Shown here: in pieces, positions 53,231-62,021 of the stretch
Position numbering within the stretch: the stretch's first letter is position 1
Layout: each line of letters begins with the position of its first letter
Source of the DNA: Asaia sp003994335
GTDB lineage: Bacteria > Pseudomonadota > Alphaproteobacteria > Acetobacterales > Acetobacteraceae
DNA: 64,000 bases
NCBI RefSeq assembly: GCF_037151175.1
Contig: NZ_JBBCOR010000006.1
Coordinates: forward strand, 62,001 to 126,000
Direction: 5' to 3'
Program-made: the position numbers and the translations under genes
The notes under the pieces: generated by a model
Database searches by the model: none
The model's input: only the letters and a program-made list of their open reading frames with translations
Told to the model about the DNA's origin: nothing

Positions 53231-54318
53231 GCCTCCCGCTTCCCGCGGATCTGACACTCGTCATTCCCTGTTACAACGAAGCAGATAACGTACGCCCTCT
53301 GATCGAGGCAGTACGCCGCGCGCTCGGGTCGCTACGCTGGGAAATTGTTTTCGTCGATGACGATTCCCCAGATGGCACCTCGCGTGCTGTCGAACAGGCT
53401 GCCCAGCACGATTCACGCGTTCGTTTGATCCGGCGTGTGGGGCGTCGCGGCCTTTCTTCGGCCGTGATCGAAGGGGCCCTGTCCTCCACTGCGCCAGTCA
53501 TTGCTGTCATGGACGGCGATTTGCAGCATGACGAGGGTATCCTGCGTGATCTGGTCATGCCGCTGCTTGAGGATCGGGCTGATATCGCCGTGGCCAGCCG
53601 CCATGTCGAAGGGGGGGATAGCAGCGGTCTCGCCAATCAATGGCGTCATATGCTCTCCCAAGCCGGGATCAAGCTGGCACAATCGATCCTGCCAATGCCG
53701 CTTTCTGACCCGATGAGCGGCTTTTTTGCCATGCGCCGTGCCCGGTTCGAACAGGCGGTTCCCCGACTGACCGGGACCGGGTTCAAGATCCTGCTCGAGG
53801 TAGTGTTGTCCGTGCCCCGCGACACACGCTTGATCGAAGTGCCATTCGTGTTTCGCCCGCGCGTTGCGGGTGAGAGCAAGCTCAGCCCGCTGGTGATGGT
53901 GCAGTTTCTGGGCATGCTCATCGAGCGTGGTTGTGGGGGCTGGCTGCCCACGCGCTTCATCATCTTCGCAGCGGTTGGCCTGATTGGCATTGCGGTCAAT
54001 CTTGTGGTTTCGGAATTGGCGCGTTTCGCAGGCGCCGATTTTGCGACCGGGCAGATTATCGGAACGGCCTGCGCCATACTCGCCAATTTCCAGCTCAACA
54101 ACCGCATCACCTATCTGGATCGTCCGCTGCGCGGCAAACGCTGGCTGCCCGGATTATGTATCTTTGTGGTTGGCGCAGCGATCGGAGCGATTGGTAACAT
54201 CGGTGTCGCGCAGCTCCTTTACGATACTCACGGCCATTGGAGTCATGCCAGTGCGGCGGGAGCCGTGATTGGTGTGGTATGGAATTATGCGATTGCTTCA
54301 ACACTCGTCTGGCGCTGA
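53227..54318 (+). CDS. Family 2 glycosyltransferase fused to a GtrA-like membrane domain
   Basis: Residues 1-235 are a GT2 of the dolichyl/undecaprenyl-phosphate sugar synthase type: LVIPCYNEADN, VFVDDDSPDGT, the DxD-type MDGDLQHD and SRHVEGGD. Residues about 238-363 are a GtrA-like domain with four membrane segments (RFIIFAAVGLIGIAVNLV, CAILANFQLNNRITYL). Such proteins charge a polyprenyl phosphate with a sugar and are thought to help flip it. It overlaps the next gene, a likely user of that lipid-linked sugar, by 32 bases. Confidence 0.9.
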   Translation: MSLPLPADLTLVIPCYNEADNVRPLIEAVRRALGSLRWEIVFVDDDSPDGTSRAVEQAAQHDSRVRLIRRVGRRGLSSAVIEGALSSTAPVIAVMDGDLQHDEGILRDLVMPLLEDRADIAVASRHVEGGDSSGLANQWRHMLSQAGIKLAQSILPMPLSDPMSGFFAMRRARFEQAVPRLTGTGFKILLEVVLSVPRDTRLIEVPFVFRPRVAGESKLSPLVMVQFLGMLIERGCGGWLPTRFIIFAAVGLIGIAVNLVVSELARFAGADFATGQIIGTACAILANFQLNNRITYLDRPLRGKRWLPGLCIFVVGAAIGAIGNIGVAQLLYDTHGHWSHASAAGAVIGVVWNYAIASTLVWR

Positions 54319-55747
54319 TACGTTCTCCTTCTGGCGGGTTGAGGGAAGCGCCGCCACACGCTTGTTCTGGGCGCTTCTGGCCGTACTAACCCTGCTGCGT
54401 CTGGTTCTTGCCGCGCGGCTCGGCGTCACGCCTGATGAAGCGTATTACTGGACCTGGTCCCAGCATCTTCAGCCCGGCTATCTCGATCATCCGCCCATGA
54501 TCGCTGCATGGATTCGCATAGGCACCTATCTATGCGGTCAGAATGCTTTGGGTATCAGGTTGCTTGGTCCGGTCTCGGCTTTTCTGGGGTCCGCCGTGCT
54601 GGTTCGCGCCGGTCGCGACCTGCTCGGAAGTCGGGCCGCCGGTTATCGTGCGGCGTTGCTGCTCAATGCGACGTTGATGCTGGGACTTGGCGCGGCAACA
54701 GCCACGCCTGATACGCCTCTCGTCTTTTTCCTGACGCTGGCCCTCTGGGCTCTGGGGCGGCTTCACGTCACCGGACGAGGACTCTGGTGGGGGGCAATCG
54801 GTCTATTTTTCGGCCTCGCCTTCGACAGTAAATACACGGCCGTTCTGCCTGCTTTCGGCTGCGGCCTGTGGGCACTCTTCACCCCAGGCATCAGGAGGCA
54901 GTGGGGTAGCGTGTTGGCGGGCGTGGTGGTGGGCCTTGCGGCAATTCTGCCTGTGGTGTTTTGGAACGCGACTCATCATTGGGCGAGTTTCCTTAAGCAA
55001 GGGGGGAGAACAGGGGATTGGCACCCTCTCCGGGCGCTCAATTTTCTCGGCGAGCTCGCCGGGGGGCAGATCGGCCTCGCGACGCCGCTAGTTTTCCTGC
55101 TCTTTTGTCTCGGGGTCATCTGGTGTGTGCGGCGCGCGCGTATGGAGAGTGTCCCCCGGCTGCTGGCCTGTCTCTGCCTCGTGCCGGTCATCGTGTTTGT
55201 TCAGCATGCCTTCGGGGGGCGGGTTCAGGCCAATTGGCCGGTGGTGCTCTATCCCGCGGCTGCTCTGGCTGCCGCTGCAACAGCGCGCAGCATTGCCGTG
55301 GCATGCGCGCTTGGTCTGACTCTGACCGCGCTCGTGACGCTTCAAGGTATTTTCTCCCCACTCAGGCTTTCGGCCCATCACGACGTGATTGCCCGCCAGG
55401 CAGCTGACTGGTCGGGGTTGACAGCGCGCGTACGCGACGCCCTGCCGCCGGGCCGCGCCCTCGTGGTGGGAGATTATGCGCTGGCTGCGATCATGACCTA
55501 TCAGGACCCCGCGCATCCGGTATTCAGCTACGATCGACGCTGGGCGTATCTGGATCGGTCTCAACAGTCTCCAGGCCCGGCGATGCTGCTGCTTCGGGAG
55601 AGTGAGAAGCCTGATCTCCCGAGCTCGTGGCTGGGCGGGGAGGTCACAAGACATCTCTGCCGGATGCTGAGGGGGGAACCGATGATCTGCTACAGGCTGA
55701 TTACGCTCAGTCTACCCGCCCACGTCACCCTGTACCGGCTCCCCTGA
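54287..55747 (+). CDS. ArnT/PMT-type (GT39-like) integral-membrane glycosyltransferase
   Basis: The 486-residue protein has about ten or more hydrophobic segments and the PMT_2/ArnT-type first periplasmic loop GVTPDEAYYWTWSQHL followed by DHPPMIA, in which the acidic pair is the catalytic region. Enzymes of this group move a sugar from a polyprenyl-phosphate donor to lipid A or another acceptor on the periplasmic side. ATG 54287 was chosen; a TTG at 54269 is less likely. The donor is probably made by the overlapping GT2/GtrA gene. The acceptor is unknown. Confidence 0.85.
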   Translation: MRLLQHSSGADTFSFWRVEGSAATRLFWALLAVLTLLRLVLAARLGVTPDEAYYWTWSQHLQPGYLDHPPMIAAWIRIGTYLCGQNALGIRLLGPVSAFLGSAVLVRAGRDLLGSRAAGYRAALLLNATLMLGLGAATATPDTPLVFFLTLALWALGRLHVTGRGLWWGAIGLFFGLAFDSKYTAVLPAFGCGLWALFTPGIRRQWGSVLAGVVVGLAAILPVVFWNATHHWASFLKQGGRTGDWHPLRALNFLGELAGGQIGLATPLVFLLFCLGVIWCVRRARMESVPRLLACLCLVPVIVFVQHAFGGRVQANWPVVLYPAAALAAAATARSIAVACALGLTLTALVTLQGIFSPLRLSAHHDVIARQAADWSGLTARVRDALPPGRALVVGDYALAAIMTYQDPAHPVFSYDRRWAYLDRSQQSPGPAMLLLRESEKPDLPSSWLGGEVTRHLCRMLRGEPMICYRLITLSLPAHVTLYRLP

Positions 55748-55971
55748 AAGCGGCAGGAGCGCCGCCTGATTGAGCCCTTGCATGGCAAAGAAAGCGCGTA
55801 CAGCAGGCCATGCTCCGCACCACGCCGGTTACAGTAGTGTCGCATCAGTATCCAGGCGCGCGGTAGCGCGCCTCATGCCGTCGTTGTTGGACAATTTCCG
55901 TAAGCCGGGCTGGTTCCCCTTAGTCAGTGCGTGCTCTAGGCTCGCGAGATCATCCAACGGAGGGACACGCC

Positions 55972-58131
55972 ATGAGGCGCTTATTATTGGCGATGACATC
56001 GCTCGTTTGCTCGTCACTTCCGGTCGTTACGGTCCCGTTCATGATGCCCGTGACTGCGCTGGCTGCTCCAGGGCCGTCAGTGGCAGCCCCGGCCGTGCCA
56101 CCTCGTGCGGTGCTCGAACAGGTCGAGGGACAGCAGGCCCTCGATTGGGTGAGGGCGCAGAACAGCCGCAGTGCCAATGTCCTGCAAGCCGACAAGCGCT
56201 ATCAGAAATTCTACGATGACGTGCTGAGCGTCGAACAGGCACCAGGCCGCCTGCCACTGCCGGATCAGGCGGGTGGGCGCTTGTGGAATTTCTGGCAGGA
56301 TGCCGCGCATCCCAAGGGAATCTGGCGTGTCACGACTGACGCCTCCTTCGCTCAGTCTGCACCGGACTGGAAGACCGCCATCGATCTTGATGCGCTCTCG
56401 AAGCAGGAAAAGCGCGATTGGGTGTTTCAGGGAGCCGATTGCCTTGAGCCCGAGGCGAAGCGTTGCCTCGTCGCCTTGTCTCTCTCCGGCGAGGATGCGG
56501 CGTTTTATCGTGAGTTCGACACGACCACGAACAGCTTCGTCACCGACGGCTTCGATTTGCCGCGCTCCAAGCAGCGCGTGGCCTGGCTCGATCTGGATAC
56601 CTTGCTGGTTTCACGCGACTGGGGGGAGGGCAGCCTGACGCGCTCTGGCTATCCTTTCAGCGTGAGGCTGGTCAAACGCGGCCAGCCTCTCGCTGCGGCG
56701 AAGGAGATTTTCCGAGGCGAGGAGGGCGATATGATCGTCGAGCCTCAGGTGCTGCATGATGAGGCCGGACGCAAGATTGCGATCATCCAACGCAATCTCG
56801 ATTTCTTCCGGAGTGAATACCGGATCTATGACCCGGAGACCGGCAAGCTGAGGCAGATTGCCCTCCCTCAGAAGATCGGCTTCCTCGGATACTATTCTGG
56901 CAAGCTGATCCTGCGTCTCGATCAGGACTGGAATGCCGGCAGGCATTTTGTGCGCGGCAGTATCGTGGCGGTCGACCCATTCGCTTCAGGCAAGACGCCC
57001 TCCCTTGTTTTCACACCCAAAGCGAGCGAGACAACGACGGATATCGGCGTCACCTCAAAGGGGGTGATCGCTGTCGTATATACGGATGTGCAGCCATCCT
57101 TGCGGCTCTATACCCCGACCGGAAAGGATAGAAGCTGGCATGAGGCCTATTTCATCCTGCCCCGCATGAGCTCCGCCTCATTGCAATCCGCTTCCTCCTC
57201 CGCGAGTCACGCTTATCTCGAGGTCGAGGGCTATATCGTCCCGCCAGAGCTCTGGAGTTTCGACGCTGCTGCGGCGAAGGCGCTCAAGGTGAAGACGACG
57301 CCCGCCCTGTTCGACGCCAACGGGTTGCGAACCGAACAGTTCTGGGTCAAGTCGAGCGATGGCGTTAATATCCCCTATTTCGTCACGCACCGCCGTGACT
57401 GGAAGATGAACGACCACAACCCGGTGCTCTTCACGGCTTATGGCGGATTCGATCTCTCATATCTGCCGACTTATTATGCTGATATCGGCAAGACCTGGCT
57501 TGAACGCGGCGGCGTCTACGTTGTGGGTAATATACGCGGAGGCGGTGAGTACGGTCCTGCATGGCATGAGGCGGGAATGAAATCGGGGCGTCAGCACGCC
57601 TATGATGACTTCGCCGCCATCGGGCGTGATCTTGCCACGCGCCATATCGCCGACAAGGAACATCTGGGGATACGGGGACGCTCCAATGGCGGCCTGCTGA
57701 TGGGGGTCGAGTTCACCCAGCATCCCGAGCTCTGGAAGGCCGTCATCATTGGGGTGCCGCTGCTCGATATGGAAAATTTCGAGACCATGGCAGCCGGCGC
57801 TTCATGGGCGGCCGAGTACGGCCATATGGCCATACCTTCCGAACGCGCGTTTCTGCAGAAGATATCGCCCCTGCAGAACCTGAAAAAGGATGGGACCTAC
57901 CCCGTGCCGTTCATTTTCACCTCGACCAAGGATGATCGTGTCGAGCCGGTTCACGCACGTCTGTTCGCCGCGCGTCTCGCTGAACTGGGCAAGGATTTCT
58001 ATTATTACGAGGATACCGAGGGCGGCCATGCCGGTACGGTTAATGCCCGCGAAATCGCCCATGAGCGTGCGCTCGAAGCGGTTTATCTGTCGCAGAGCCT
58101 TATGGATCCGGACGCTGCGATGACACACTGA
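55972..58131 (+). CDS. Secreted prolyl oligopeptidase (S9 family)
   Basis: The 719-residue protein has a Sec signal (about 1-32, ending ALAAPG), a seven-bladed propeller region (about 60-440), and the alpha/beta-hydrolase catalytic domain. The triad is Ser571 (GRSNGG), Asp654 or 655 (KDDRVEP) and His686 (EGGHAG). The signal points to a periplasmic peptidase that cuts after proline in short peptides. ATG 55972 follows GGAGG at a good distance. A solitary gene, probably ending at the terminator shared with rpsU. Confidence 0.93.
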   Translation: MRRLLLAMTSLVCSSLPVVTVPFMMPVTALAAPGPSVAAPAVPPRAVLEQVEGQQALDWVRAQNSRSANVLQADKRYQKFYDDVLSVEQAPGRLPLPDQAGGRLWNFWQDAAHPKGIWRVTTDASFAQSAPDWKTAIDLDALSKQEKRDWVFQGADCLEPEAKRCLVALSLSGEDAAFYREFDTTTNSFVTDGFDLPRSKQRVAWLDLDTLLVSRDWGEGSLTRSGYPFSVRLVKRGQPLAAAKEIFRGEEGDMIVEPQVLHDEAGRKIAIIQRNLDFFRSEYRIYDPETGKLRQIALPQKIGFLGYYSGKLILRLDQDWNAGRHFVRGSIVAVDPFASGKTPSLVFTPKASETTTDIGVTSKGVIAVVYTDVQPSLRLYTPTGKDRSWHEAYFILPRMSSASLQSASSSASHAYLEVEGYIVPPELWSFDAAAAKALKVKTTPALFDANGLRTEQFWVKSSDGVNIPYFVTHRRDWKMNDHNPVLFTAYGGFDLSYLPTYYADIGKTWLERGGVYVVGNIRGGGEYGPAWHEAGMKSGRQHAYDDFAAIGRDLATRHIADKEHLGIRGRSNGGLLMGVEFTQHPELWKAVIIGVPLLDMENFETMAAGASWAAEYGHMAIPSERAFLQKISPLQNLKKDGTYPVPFIFTSTKDDRVEPVHARLFAARLAELGKDFYYYEDTEGGHAGTVNAREIAHERALEAVYLSQSLMDPDAAMTH

Positions 58132-58223
58132 CGACATCGCGCTTCAGATGCCAGAGGGTGAGGGGGCGTGTCCTCTCACCCGGATTTCACGTCTGGGAGT
58201 ATCAGAGCTGACTCCTGCAGGCA

Positions 58224-58251
58224 CAAAAAAACCGCCGTGAAGACGGCGGTT
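58224..58251 (-). terminator. Intrinsic terminator after rpsU
   Basis: AACCGCCGT (58230-58238) and ACGGCGGTT (58243-58251) pair with a GAAG loop. On the minus strand the stem runs into seven T residues. The plus-strand side is weaker but may also stop the peptidase transcript. Confidence 0.9.
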
Positions 58252-58278
58252 GTTCTGTTTGCCGGTTCGGCAGGCTGA

Positions 58279-58482
58279 TCAGAAGCCTTCACGCTCCAGG
58301 CGCTTGCGCTCCATCTTGCGTGCACGACGAACCGCTTCGGCGGCCTCGCGAGCGCGACGCTCGGAGGGCTTCTCGAAGTGGCGACGCAGCTTCATCTCGC
58401 GGAAAACGCCTTCGCGCTGCATCTTTTTCTTGAGCGCCTTGAGCGCCTGATCAACATTGTTGTCACGAACCAGAACCTGCAC
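58279..58482 (-). CDS. rpsU: 30S ribosomal protein S21
   Basis: S21 is a small ribosomal protein of the 30S platform, near the anti-Shine-Dalgarno. The 67-residue sequence starts MQVLVRDNNVDQALKALKKK and is very basic, with REMKLRRHFEKPSERRARE, the family pattern. A 7-base inverted repeat (GACCATG/CATGGTC at 58503-58521) sits about 20 bases upstream of the start and may regulate translation. Confidence 0.97.
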   Translation of the reverse strand: MQVLVRDNNVDQALKALKKKMQREGVFREMKLRRHFEKPSERRAREAAEAVRRARKMERKRLEREGF

Positions 58483-58502
58483 GGGTCTGCCATCTCCTGT
58501 CC

Positions 58503-58521
58503 GACCATGGAAATCATGGTC
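58503..58521 (-). repeat. Inverted repeat in the rpsU leader
   Basis: GACCATG (58503-58509) and CATGGTC (58515-58521) form a perfect 7-base inverted repeat with a 5-base loop, 20 bases before the rpsU start. In an mRNA leader it could occlude or present the ribosome site, or it could be a DNA operator. Confidence 0.35.
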
Positions 58522-58703
58522 TGTTTGTAAATGCGATGCCAGGAACGCGATACCGATGGCAGAGCGTTCCAGAGAGGCCGCCGCCTTAGCACAGGTTTTC
58601 GAGGGGACACAAACGGTTTGAGCAGTATCGCCCGAAATTTATTCATGTCACGATGCAGGCCAGCACGGGAACTTTTCCCCAAGGGTAAGGACTGGATCAG
58701 GTA

Positions 58704-59234
58704 ATGGCGTTGCTGAAGATCGCGCGTATGGGGCATCCGGTACTGCTCCAGAAGGCGCAACCGGTTGAAGACGTTCATTCTTTGACCATAAGGCAGCTCG
58801 TCTCCGATATGATCGAAACGATGCTTGATTCGCGGGGGGCCGGGTTGGCTGCGCCTCAGGTTCACAAATCCTTGCGTTTGTTCGTTTACCACGTGCCAGA
58901 GCCGCGCTGTATGGCGGGCGAGGCGCCGATTCCGCCGCGTGTGCTGATCAATCCTGAAATCACGCCTCTGGGCGATGCAGTCATGGAGTGTACGGAAGGC
59001 TGCCTCTCGTTGCCGCTCCTGCGCGGTGTAGTGCCACGTCATGCCGCCGTGGCTTACAAGGGGCTCGGCCTGGACGGCACGGTGATCAGCGGCGAGGCGC
59101 GGGGCTTTCATGCCAATGTCCTGCAGCATGAATACGACCATCTCGAAGGTATTCTCTACACCATGCGCATGACCGATTTCGCGAGCTTCGGCTACGCTGA
59201 GGAATTCGCCATTCCGCGCGACAGCGAGGGGTGA
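58704..59234 (+). CDS. def: Peptide deformylase
   Basis: Def removes the formyl group from the N-terminal Met of new proteins. The three metal-site motifs are present: GAGLAAPQ (45-52), EGCLS (98-102, Cys ligand) and HEYDH (142-146, His ligands and catalytic Glu). Length is 176. It is the first gene of an apparent operon with a MarR regulator and a two-component pair, overlapping the next reading frame near its stop. Confidence 0.94.
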   Translation: MALLKIARMGHPVLLQKAQPVEDVHSLTIRQLVSDMIETMLDSRGAGLAAPQVHKSLRLFVYHVPEPRCMAGEAPIPPRVLINPEITPLGDAVMECTEGCLSLPLLRGVVPRHAAVAYKGLGLDGTVISGEARGFHANVLQHEYDHLEGILYTMRMTDFASFGYAEEFAIPRDSEG

Positions 59235-59236
59235 GC

Positions 59237-59719
59237 ATGTCGGGCCTGCGTGTACAGCGCGATGCGCCGGGTCAGGCGCATCTCTATCTTCGTGAAGAAC
59301 AGATACGCCTGACCTATGAGGCCATGCTGCTGGCGTGGCGCGAACTGAGTGCGCTCTGCGACCCGTTTCAGCGCGACCAGCAACTGGGATCGGCCCATCA
59401 TCGTGTGATGTTTCTGGTCTCGACCCATCAAGGACTGACCATGAGCGCGCTGCTGAGGCGTCTCAACATCACCAAGCAGAGCCTGAACCGGGTTCTGCAG
59501 GACCTCATGGCGCGCGGCCTGCTGGAGCAGCGCCCCGATGAGCGTGACAAGAGGCTCAAGCATCTGCACCTCACGCCTCAGGGCGCGGCGATCGAAGAAG
59601 AGATTTTCGCCGCGTTGCGCGATCGCATGACGACGGCCTACAGGGCTGCGGGCGGTCAGGCCGTTGAAGGGTTCAGACGTGTGCTGGCAACGTTGCAGGG
59701 GGAGGGAGAGACGCCATGA
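59237..59719 (+). CDS. MarR-family transcriptional regulator (PetP-like)
   Basis: The 160-residue protein has the MarR winged HTH (about 65-115: MSALLRRLNITKQSLNRVLQ, RGLLEQRPDERDKRLKHL). A MarR gene directly before an OmpR-type regulator matches petP-petR of Rhodobacter, linked there to cytochrome bc1 expression; that is an analogy from gene order. ATG 59237 follows GAGGGG; a GTG at 59231 overlapping the def stop is possible. It overlaps the response regulator by 4 bases. Confidence 0.88.
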   Translation: MSGLRVQRDAPGQAHLYLREEQIRLTYEAMLLAWRELSALCDPFQRDQQLGSAHHRVMFLVSTHQGLTMSALLRRLNITKQSLNRVLQDLMARGLLEQRPDERDKRLKHLHLTPQGAAIEEEIFAALRDRMTTAYRAAGGQAVEGFRRVLATLQGEGETP

Positions 59720-60405
59720 CTCAACCGCATGTGCTTGTGGTGGATGATGATGCGCGCTTGTTGCGCCTTTTGCAGCGCTTCCTGTCCGAGCACGGTTTCC
59801 GGATCACCACGGCGATGGACGCCGAATCCGCGCGCAAGATCCTGTCCGTGACCCAGCCCGACGCGATGGTGGCCGACATCACCATGCCGGGCGAGGATGG
59901 GTTGAGCCTGACGCGCTGGCTGCGCGAAAAGGGGCAAGTCTGGCCCATCATCCTGCTCACAGCCCGTGGCGAACCGGCGGATCGGATCATCGGGCTGGAA
60001 TCGGGCGCGGATGATTATCTGGGCAAGCCCTTCGAACCACGCGAATTGCTGCTCAGGCTTCAGAGCCATCTGCGGCGTCATGTGCCTCGCCCCACCGGGG
60101 CCCCGCGGCTCCTCAGGCTCGGGAAGCTGGAATTCGATACGGGCCGTGGTCTCCTGACGGGACCGGAGGGGATCGTGCACCTGACAAGCGGTGAGGCGGC
60201 GCTTCTGGGCGTGCTGACACGGTCCCCTGGCGAAATTTTATCACGTGAGGCCATTGCCGAGGCGCTTGGCATGGATGAGATCGGTGAGCGGGCCGTCGAT
60301 GTGCAGGTGACCCGTCTGCGCCGAAGGATCGAGCCCGATCAGAAAGAGCCCCGCTTTCTGCAGACCGTGCGTGGCAAGGGCTATGTGCTGAAGCCCGGGA
60401 GCTGA
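59716..60405 (+). CDS. OmpR-family response regulator
   Basis: Residues 1-120 form the receiver with acidic pair Asp10-Asp11, phospho-acceptor Asp54 (MVADITMPGEDG) and the conserved KPFEPRELLLR. Residues about 130-229 are the winged-helix DNA-binding domain (ERAVDVQVTRLRRRIEPD, TVRGKGYVL). It overlaps the MarR gene and sits 8 bases before the histidine kinase, its likely partner. The regulon is unknown; the neighbours suggest envelope or respiratory control. Confidence 0.94.
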   Translation: MTQPHVLVVDDDARLLRLLQRFLSEHGFRITTAMDAESARKILSVTQPDAMVADITMPGEDGLSLTRWLREKGQVWPIILLTARGEPADRIIGLESGADDYLGKPFEPRELLLRLQSHLRRHVPRPTGAPRLLRLGKLEFDTGRGLLTGPEGIVHLTSGEAALLGVLTRSPGEILSREAIAEALGMDEIGERAVDVQVTRLRRRIEPDQKEPRFLQTVRGKGYVLKPGS

Positions 60406-60413
60406 ATTCCATC

Positions 60414-61760
60414 ATGCAGGCCGCACGGATGATGGAGCGTCTGATACGCAGGCTGCTCCCGCGCTCCTTTCAGGGGCGATCGCTGCTGATCGTGCTGATG
60501 CCCCTCCTGATCACGCAGATCGTGGCGCTTCAGCTGTTTTATGGGAATTATCTCAATGTCGTTTCGCGCCGTCTTGCCGATAGTGTGGTGGCCGATCTCG
60601 CCCTGATCAAGGACTCGATCGAGCATCAGCCCACGTCACAGGACTGGATCATCGCGCAGGCGCGATGGCGTATGCAGCTCGACATCACCTTCCATCCCGG
60701 ACAGAAATTCGTGCCGCGCCGCATGCCTTTCGTTCTCGGTCCTATGGACGAGGATCTGATGAGCGCGGTGCAGCGTATCTTCAATGCACCCTGTCAGATC
60801 GACTGGAACGCCACACGTCAGAGCGTGAGACTGGAAATTCCGTTGGGCGACGGGGTGCTGGATGTGATCGTGCCGCGCAAGCGCCTCGATGTGGGGCCGA
60901 TCTGGCTGTTTGTCGCCTGGGAGGTTGGGAGTGCCATTCTCCTTTTCATCGTCGCCGGGTTGTTTGTCGGGCGGCAGGTGCGCGCGGTGCGTCGTCTCGC
61001 CAAGGCGGCCGAAAATTTCGGGCTTGGACGTGATGACGGTCCGATCCAGCCTCAGGGTGCACTCGAGATCCGCAAGGCGGCCCTGGCCTTCAATCGCATG
61101 CAGGCGCGCGTGAACCGCTTCGTGACGCAGCGTACGGCCGTTCTGGCGGGCGTATCGCATGACCTGCGCACGCCACTGACCCGCCTGCGCCTGACACTGG
61201 CCATGATGCCTGTGGAGGGAGCGATCGAGGCCCAGGAACTGCGCCCTGATATCGAGGACATGGTGGCGGATATTGCTGAGATGGAACGACTGATCGGCAG
61301 CTATCTCTCCTTCGCACGGGGGGAGGGCGAGGAAGATCCCGTTCCCACCGATTTGCTGGCCATACTGCGCGATGTGGCGGCGGCAACGACCCGAGCCGGA
61401 GGGGAGGTGCTGGCCATTCACGCCGAGCAGAGTCTGATCGTGCCGGTCCGTCCTGATGCCATGCGGCGCGTCCTGATCAATCTGGCAGAGAATGCGCGCC
61501 GGCATGGAGGCCGTATGACATTTTCTCTGCGTCAGACCGGCCGCATGATCGAGATCACCATTGACGATGATGGTCCCGGTATCGCCCAGTCACGGCGCAA
61601 GGATGTATTTCGCGCTTTCAGCAGCACTTCCGGCCCTGAAGGGGGAAGCGGGCTCGGCCTGACCATTGCCCGTGACATCATGGCCGCGCATGGTGGCAGC
61701 GTGGTTTTGCGTAACAGTCCGCTGGGCGGCCTGCGCGTGATGCTCAAGCTGCCGCGCTGA
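60414..61760 (+). CDS. Sensor histidine kinase (EnvZ-like)
   Basis: The 448-residue kinase has two membrane segments (about 24-44 and 163-185) flanking a periplasmic region of about 115 residues, a HAMP linker (186-240), the DHp helix with His249 in SHDLRTPLTRLRL, and the ATPase domain (N box NLAENARRHGG, DDDGPGIA, GGSGLGLTIA). The layout is EnvZ-like. It is the last gene of the def-marR-ompR-envZ operon. What the periplasmic loop senses is unknown. Confidence 0.94.
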   Translation: MQAARMMERLIRRLLPRSFQGRSLLIVLMPLLITQIVALQLFYGNYLNVVSRRLADSVVADLALIKDSIEHQPTSQDWIIAQARWRMQLDITFHPGQKFVPRRMPFVLGPMDEDLMSAVQRIFNAPCQIDWNATRQSVRLEIPLGDGVLDVIVPRKRLDVGPIWLFVAWEVGSAILLFIVAGLFVGRQVRAVRRLAKAAENFGLGRDDGPIQPQGALEIRKAALAFNRMQARVNRFVTQRTAVLAGVSHDLRTPLTRLRLTLAMMPVEGAIEAQELRPDIEDMVADIAEMERLIGSYLSFARGEGEEDPVPTDLLAILRDVAAATTRAGGEVLAIHAEQSLIVPVRPDAMRRVLINLAENARRHGGRMTFSLRQTGRMIEITIDDDGPGIAQSRRKDVFRAFSSTSGPEGGSGLGLTIARDIMAAHGGSVVLRNSPLGGLRVMLKLPR

Positions 61761-61935
61761 AACGTAGAGCGGGGCACAGCGGCACTACGTACCCATCGAA
61801 GTCCCGTCCAAAGCGAGACGTCACCGCCTCTGTCACTCAGCGAACGCTAAAGAACTCCCTCCGCCTCGACACAGCGCTGGGACGTAACCGTTAGTGAACA
61901 TCCCTTGGGCGGCAGTTGGTGTGCCCGGAACGGAA

Positions 61936-61963
61936 ACGGGCCCGATCCTGAGACCGGGCCCGT
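61936..61963 (-). terminator. GC-rich hairpin after bamE
   Basis: ACGGGCCCG (61936-61944) and CGGGCCCGT (61955-61963) form a 9-bp stem with a 10-base loop. On the minus strand TTTCCG follows, a short U-run. It lies about 60 bases after the bamE stop. Confidence 0.7.
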
Positions 61964-62021
61964 CCGAAAAGGGTTATGCCAAAAACATGGCCATAGGACC
62001 GTTTCCTGGCCCCTGGAGATA

